Source: Mycolicibacterium hassiacum DSM 44199
GTDB taxonomy: Bacteria > Actinomycetota > Actinomycetes > Mycobacteriales > Mycobacteriaceae
Length of the DNA stretch: 64,000 nt
Direction of reading: 5' to 3'
Assembly: GCF_900603025.1 (NCBI RefSeq)
Contig: NZ_LR026975.1
Span: forward strand, 2,666,001-2,730,000
Part shown: positions 59,963-64,000 of the stretch, piece after piece
Position numbering within the stretch: the first letter of the stretch is position 1
How the letters are laid out: each line of letters begins with the position of its first letter
The notes under the pieces: generated by a model
Database searches by the model: none
Told to the model about the DNA's origin: nothing
The model's input: the letters and a program-made list of their open reading frames with translations, nothing else
Position numbers and translations under genes: made by a program

Positions 59963-61602
59963 CCCGACCGCTGCCCGAGCTCACCGCGCAGAACGAATTC
60001 TTCTGGACCGCCGGCGGCGACGGGGTGCTGCGCATCCAGGAGTGCGGTGACTGCAACTCGCTGATCCACCCGCCGCAGCCGGTGTGCCGGTACTGTCACA
60101 GCCGCAACATGGGCGTGCGCGACGTGTCCGGCCGCGCCACGATCTCGGCGTTCACCGTCAATCATCGGTTCGGGTTTCCCGACCTGCCGCCGCCGTACGT
60201 GGTCGCCCAGGTCGCGTTGGTGGAGGATCCGCGGGTTCGGTTGACCACCAACATCATCGACTGCGATCCCGACGAACTGGCGATCGGTCAGGTGGTCGAG
60301 GTCGCCTTCGAGAAGGTCGAGGACGTCTGGCTGCCGCTGTTCCGGCCCACCGGAGACACCCGGACCGGCCCGCTGCCCGTCGACGAGATCGCCCCGACCG
60401 ATGTCGCCCGGCACATCCGCCCACCGCTGACGACCGACAAGTTCGAGGAGAAGTCGGCGATCACCGGGATCGGCATGTCGCGCATCGGTCGGCGGTTGAT
60501 GGTGCCGCCGTTGTCCCTGACCATCGACGCGTGCCAGGCGGCGGTCGCCGACGCGGGGCTGACCATGGCCGACATCGACGGGCTGGCAACCTATCCCGGG
60601 CTCGACACCGCCGGGATGGGCGAGGGCGGGGTGACCGCCCTGGAGGGTGCGCTCGGGCTGCGGCCGACGTGGATCAACGGCGGCATGGACACCTTCGGCC
60701 CGGGCGGGTCGGTGATCGCGGCGATGACCGCCATCGCCGCCGGCCTGGCCCGCCACGTGCTGTGCTTCCGCACGGTGTGGGAGTCCACCTTCCACCAGCT
60801 GCTCAAGGAGGGCAGGACCGCTCCCCCGGGCGGGCCGCGCACCACCAGCTGGCAGATGCCGTTCGGTGCGGTGTCGGCCGCGCACACGCTGGCGCTCAAT
60901 GCGCAGCGGCACTTCCACCGCTACGGGACGACCAAGGAGACGTTGGGCTGGATCGCGCTGAACCAGCGGGCCAACGCCGCGTTGAACCCGACGGCCGTCT
61001 ACCGCGACCCGATGACGATGGACGACTACCTCAACGCGCGGCCGATCACCACACCGTTCGGGCTCTACGACTGCGACGTCCCGTGCGACGGCGCGGTCGC
61101 GGTGGTCGTCTCGGCCATCGACGCGGCCCGCGACCTGCGCAAGAAGCCGGTGTTGTTCGAGGCGGTGGGCACCCAGATCGTCGAGCGCACCGACTGGGAC
61201 CAGAGCACGCTGACCCACGAACCGCAGACGCTGGGCCAGGCCGCGCACCTGTGGACGCGGACGACGCTGCGCCCCGAGGACGTCGACGTCGCCGAGCTGT
61301 ACGACGGGTTCACCTTCAACTGCCTGTCGTGGCTGGAGGCGCTGGGGTTCTGCGGTATCGGCGAGGCCAAGGACTTCCTCGACGGTGGCAGGGCGATCGC
61401 CCGTGACGGGGTGATCCCGCTCAACACCCACGGTGGTCAGCTCTCTCACGGTCGCACGCACGGGATGGGGCTGATCCACGAGGCGGTCACCCAGTTGCGC
61501 GGCGAGGCCGGGGAACGCCAGGTGCCCGGCGCCCGGGTCGCGGTGGTCAGCAGCGGCGGCCTGACCCCCAGTGGGGTGATCCTGATGAGGACCGACGAAT
61601 GA
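59959..61602 (+). CDS. DUF35-thiolase fusion, lipid-transfer-protein/aldolase type
   Basis: 547 residues from GTG 59959, overlapping the ferredoxin stop (GTGA). The N-terminal about 135 residues are a DUF35 unit: rubredoxin-like zinc fingers CGDCN and CRYC, then an OB fold (ISAFTVNHRF). From about residue 160 a thiolase-like fold (SCP2/Ltp type) follows: AITGIGMSRIGRR, GGMDTFGPGGSVIAAM, DGAVAVVVSA, ELYDGFTFN and NTHGGQLSHGRTHGMG. In steroid side-chain breakdown, separate DUF35 (ChsH2) and Ltp2 proteins form a retro-aldolase; here both are in one chain. It should cleave a beta-hydroxyacyl-CoA, releasing a ketone or aldehyde. Confidence 0.88.
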   Translation: MTRPLPELTAQNEFFWTAGGDGVLRIQECGDCNSLIHPPQPVCRYCHSRNMGVRDVSGRATISAFTVNHRFGFPDLPPPYVVAQVALVEDPRVRLTTNIIDCDPDELAIGQVVEVAFEKVEDVWLPLFRPTGDTRTGPLPVDEIAPTDVARHIRPPLTTDKFEEKSAITGIGMSRIGRRLMVPPLSLTIDACQAAVADAGLTMADIDGLATYPGLDTAGMGEGGVTALEGALGLRPTWINGGMDTFGPGGSVIAAMTAIAAGLARHVLCFRTVWESTFHQLLKEGRTAPPGGPRTTSWQMPFGAVSAAHTLALNAQRHFHRYGTTKETLGWIALNQRANAALNPTAVYRDPMTMDDYLNARPITTPFGLYDCDVPCDGAVAVVVSAIDAARDLRKKPVLFEAVGTQIVERTDWDQSTLTHEPQTLGQAAHLWTRTTLRPEDVDVAELYDGFTFNCLSWLEALGFCGIGEAKDFLDGGRAIARDGVIPLNTHGGQLSHGRTHGMGLIHEAVTQLRGEAGERQVPGARVAVVSSGGLTPSGVILMRTDE

Positions 61603-62525
61603 GCCATCCCGCCATCGCGCCCCGCCCCCGGGTGGTGCTCGTCGACGGCGTTCCGATGTCGGGTCTGATCGCCGAGGTCGAGGACCCGAAGGCGGTGGTG
61701 CTGGCCTTTCACGGCGGCGCGAGCACCGCGGCCTACTTCGACTGTCCGGGCTACCCGCAGTTGTCGCTGCTGCGTGTCGGTGCCGCGCTCGGCTACACGA
61801 TGGTGGCACTGGACCGGCCGGGTTACGGCAGTTCGGCGCCGTATCCGGACGCGATGGACCTTCCCGAGCAACGGGTCGCGCTGGCCTACGGGGCGCTGGA
61901 CAAGTTTTTGGCCGACAAACCGCGCGGGGCCGGGCTGTTTCTGGTCGGCCACTCCGCCGGCTGTGAGATGGCGCTGCGGCTGGCCGCCGACCGGCGGGCC
62001 ACCACCGAGCCGGTGATCGGGCTGGAGCTGGCCGGCACCGGCCTGCGGTACGCCGAGGCCGCCCGCAACATCCTCAAGGCGGCGACCCCGACCTCGCGGC
62101 CCAGCGGTCTGCGTGAACTGCTTTGGCAGCCCGAGCACCTCTACCCCGCCGATGTGCTGTCGAGCATGACCAATGCGACGACCGGTGCCCGTTACGAGAT
62201 CGGCACCACCCGGAACTGGTCGCGGCGTGACTTCCCGGACCTGGCCGCGCGCGTCGAGGCGCCGGTGCATTTCACGGTCGCGGAGTACGAACGGGTGTGG
62301 CAGTCCGGGCCCGACGATCTGGCGCAGATCGGTGCGTTGTTCACCGCGTCGCCGCGGTTCGTCACCGGGGAGCAGACCGGGACGGGCCACAACCTGTCGC
62401 TGTCCTACCACGCGACGGCGTATCACCTGAAGGTGCTGTCGTTCGTCGAGGAATGCGTTGCGGCTCAACGCACCAGAACACAGTCACCGGCGACGGAGAC
62501 ATCTCAGAAACGGGAGGCGGGTTGA
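61599..62525 (+). CDS. Alpha/beta hydrolase
   Basis: 308 residues from ATG 61599, overlapping the previous stop (ATGA). Visible: AFHGGASTAAYF (oxyanion loop), VALDRPGYGSS, the nucleophile elbow VGHSAGCEMAL, and a late GTGHNLS His. The C-terminal 20 residues are a polar tail. Not closely alike to the hydrolase at 56922. Probably an esterase or C-C hydrolase of the same pathway. Confidence 0.86.
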   Translation: MSHPAIAPRPRVVLVDGVPMSGLIAEVEDPKAVVLAFHGGASTAAYFDCPGYPQLSLLRVGAALGYTMVALDRPGYGSSAPYPDAMDLPEQRVALAYGALDKFLADKPRGAGLFLVGHSAGCEMALRLAADRRATTEPVIGLELAGTGLRYAEAARNILKAATPTSRPSGLRELLWQPEHLYPADVLSSMTNATTGARYEIGTTRNWSRRDFPDLAARVEAPVHFTVAEYERVWQSGPDDLAQIGALFTASPRFVTGEQTGTGHNLSLSYHATAYHLKVLSFVEECVAAQRTRTQSPATETSQKREAG

Positions 62526-63343
62526 TGCGAGTCGGCTTCATCGGACTGGGCAGCCAGGGTGGGCCCATGGCCCGGCGGATCATCGAGGGCGGATTCGAGA
62601 CCACGCTGTGGGCACGTCGGGCCGCGAGCCTGGAGCCGTACGCCGGCACCGCCGCCAAGACCGCGAGTTCACCGGCCGAGCTCGGCGCGGCCAGCGACCT
62701 GGTCTGTCTGTGTGTCGTCGCCGATGACGACGTCCGCGAGGTGCTCTACGGCGACGCCGGGGTGTTGGCCGGGATGAACGAGGGCGGCATCATCGCCATC
62801 CACAGCACCGTGCACCCCGACACCGTCCGCGAGGTCGCCGAAAAGGCCGCGGAGAAGGGGGTTTCGGTGATCGACGCCCCGGTCAGCGGCGGCGGCCCCG
62901 CCGTCGAGGAGGGCAAACTGCTGGTGATGGTGGGCGGCGACGAGGAGATCGCCGAGCGGTGCCGCCCGGTGTTCGCGACCTATGCCGATCCGATCGTGCA
63001 CCTGGGTCCGCTGGGCAGCGGGCAGGTCACCAAGATCCTCAACAACCTGCTGTTCACCGCGAATCTCGGGGCGGCCCTGAGCACGCTGGAACTCGGGGAG
63101 TCGCTGGGCATTCCCCGGGTGCGGCTGGCCGAGGTGCTCAACGGCGGTTCGGCGACCAGCAAGGCGCTCGGCAGCATCGTGGTGTTCGGGGGCACGGTCG
63201 AGGGCCTGGCCCCGATCGCGGGTGCGCTGCTGCAGAAGGACGTCCGCCACGCCGCCACCATCGCGGCGAAGGCCGGTGTGCCGGAAGGAACCGTGTTCAC
63301 TGTCGCGGATACCGCGCTGAAGACCATGGAGTTCCCGCGATGA
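62525..63343 (+). CDS. 3-hydroxyisobutyrate-dehydrogenase-like oxidoreductase
   Basis: 272 residues from ATG 62525, which shares one base with the preceding stop. The N-terminal Rossmann motif is VGFIGLGSQGGPMA; DAPVSGGGPAVEEGKL is the substrate-side signature of the family and GQVTKILNNLL holds the catalytic Lys. It oxidises a beta-hydroxy acid with NAD(P). A paralogous gene follows 60 bp later. Its stop starts a chain of overlapping mini reading frames. Confidence 0.9.
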   Translation: MRVGFIGLGSQGGPMARRIIEGGFETTLWARRAASLEPYAGTAAKTASSPAELGAASDLVCLCVVADDDVREVLYGDAGVLAGMNEGGIIAIHSTVHPDTVREVAEKAAEKGVSVIDAPVSGGGPAVEEGKLLVMVGGDEEIAERCRPVFATYADPIVHLGPLGSGQVTKILNNLLFTANLGAALSTLELGESLGIPRVRLAEVLNGGSATSKALGSIVVFGGTVEGLAPIAGALLQKDVRHAATIAAKAGVPEGTVFTVADTALKTMEFPR

Positions 63344-63407
63344 GCGCTCGCGCGAAGAGCAGAGGACACCGATGAGCGCTTACGCGAAGAGCAGAGGACA
63401 CCGATGA
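63340..63407 (+). other. Two 32-bp tandem repeats forming stop-start coupled 11-codon reading frames
   Basis: ATGAGCGCT-xx-CGCGAAGAGC repeats at 63340 and 63372 with period 32, and ATGAGCGC follows at 63404. Each unit encodes an 11-residue frame (MSARAKSRGHR, MSAYAKSRGHR) ending in TGA that overlaps the next ATG as ATGA; the first ATG also overlaps the TGA of the gene before. Each carries the same AGAGGAC ribosome site. They link the two dehydrogenase genes by four consecutive ATGA steps. Confidence 0.75.
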
Positions 63408-64000
63408 GCGCCGTCGGCTTCGTCGGCGCGGGGCGGATGGGTGCGCCGATGGTGCGCCGGCTGGTGGCGGCCGGCCATCGGGTCCGGGCGCTGGGCCGCA
63501 CCCCCGACAAGTGCGCGGCGGTACGCGAGCTCGGCGCCGAGGCGGTGACCACCCTCGCCGACGTGGCCGTTAACGCCGACGTCGTCGTGGTCTGCGTGTT
63601 CACCGACGACCAGGTGCGCCAGGTGTGTCTGCACGACGGCCTGGCCGCGGCCATGGCACCGGGTGCGACGCTGGTCATCCACACCACCGGCAGCCCCCGC
63701 ACCGCGCAGTCGATCGCCTCCGAGTTCGGCGATATCGGTGTGCTGGACGCGCCGGTCAGCGGCGGCCCGCACAACATCGAGGCGGGCGCGATCACGCTGT
63801 TCGTCGGCGGCTCCGACGAGGCGTACGCCCGGGCCGAGCCGGTGCTGGCCAGTTACGGCGACCCGATCTTGCGGCTCGGACCGCTGGGCGCCGGTCAGGC
63901 CGTCAAGCTGGTCAACAACGCGGTGTTCGCCGCACAGCTCGGGTTGTTGCGCGAGGCCACCCGCCTGGGCGCACGGCTGGGGGTCGATGAACCGAACCTG
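63404..64000 (+). CDS. 3-hydroxyisobutyrate-dehydrogenase-like oxidoreductase, 3' partial
   Basis: 199 codons are inside the window and the frame is open at base 64000. MSAVGFVGAGRMGAPMV is the Rossmann motif; VLDAPVSGGPHNIEAGA and GQAVKLVNNAV hold the substrate and catalytic Lys regions. It is a paralogue of the preceding gene, with about the same layout but clearly diverged sequence. The two may act on different stereoisomers or form a mixed oligomer. Confidence 0.9.
   Translation, partial: MSAVGFVGAGRMGAPMVRRLVAAGHRVRALGRTPDKCAAVRELGAEAVTTLADVAVNADVVVVCVFTDDQVRQVCLHDGLAAAMAPGATLVIHTTGSPRTAQSIASEFGDIGVLDAPVSGGPHNIEAGAITLFVGGSDEAYARAEPVLASYGDPILRLGPLGAGQAVKLVNNAVFAAQLGLLREATRLGARLGVDEPNL

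Overview
High GC, actinobacterial codon usage and gene order place this window in a mycobacterial chromosome, most likely a rapid grower (Mycolicibacterium-like). The minus-strand block pyrH-frr-cdsA-rlmN, the amiC-like amidase, rpsB-tsf, the M23 peptidase and xerC follow the order of the M. tuberculosis Rv2880c-Rv2894c region.

Layout. 1-1530: end of a thioesterase-like gene facing a MarP-like serine protease. 1588-7411: an oxidation cluster with a P450, its ferredoxin, two paralogous TetR regulators, an APH-fold phosphotransferase, an aldehyde dehydrogenase and a SnoaL-like protein. 7447-7511: a very long hairpin between convergent genes. 7521-19325: core genes, with a MarR/methyltransferase pair and glycerate kinase in between, and a stretch at 17412-18415 holding the remains of three dead genes. 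19358-20518: lactate 2-monooxygenase-like enzyme. 20741-23836: an IS21-family element against a truncated IS1634-type element.

23971-49850 is the centrepiece: an MbtH-like gene followed by one 8,519-residue nonribosomal peptide synthetase (NRPS) gene on the minus strand. I read seven modules: C-A-T-E, C-A-T (five times in all, with the sixth module C-A-T-E), then C-A-T-TE; in order C-A-T-E / C-A-T / C-A-T / C-A-T / C-A-T / C-A-T-E / C-A-T-TE. The predicted product is a heptapeptide with D residues at positions 1 and 6 and the residue pattern X(D)-a-b-a-b-c(D)-a, probably N-acylated because it starts with a condensation domain. Modules 2-3 and 4-5 are an almost perfect 6,339-bp tandem duplication, and A domains 1, 2, 4, 6 and 7 carry short swapped tracts. 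An intact IS1634-type element (50004-51643) lies upstream. No transporter or tailoring gene is seen in the island.

51744-64000: a catabolic region built around a divergent promoter (53942-54202) with three palindromes. To the left run two acyl-CoA dehydrogenases. To the right run two amidohydrolases, a Rieske protein and an alpha/beta hydrolase. A second plus-strand operon carries a NuoF-like flavoprotein, a ferredoxin, a DUF35-thiolase fusion, another hydrolase and two 3-hydroxyisobutyrate-dehydrogenase-like enzymes, the last cut by the window end. The enzyme set fits beta-oxidation-like shortening of a lipid, terpenoid or steroid-like side chain, with oxygenase-type chemistry; the substrate cannot be read from sequence.
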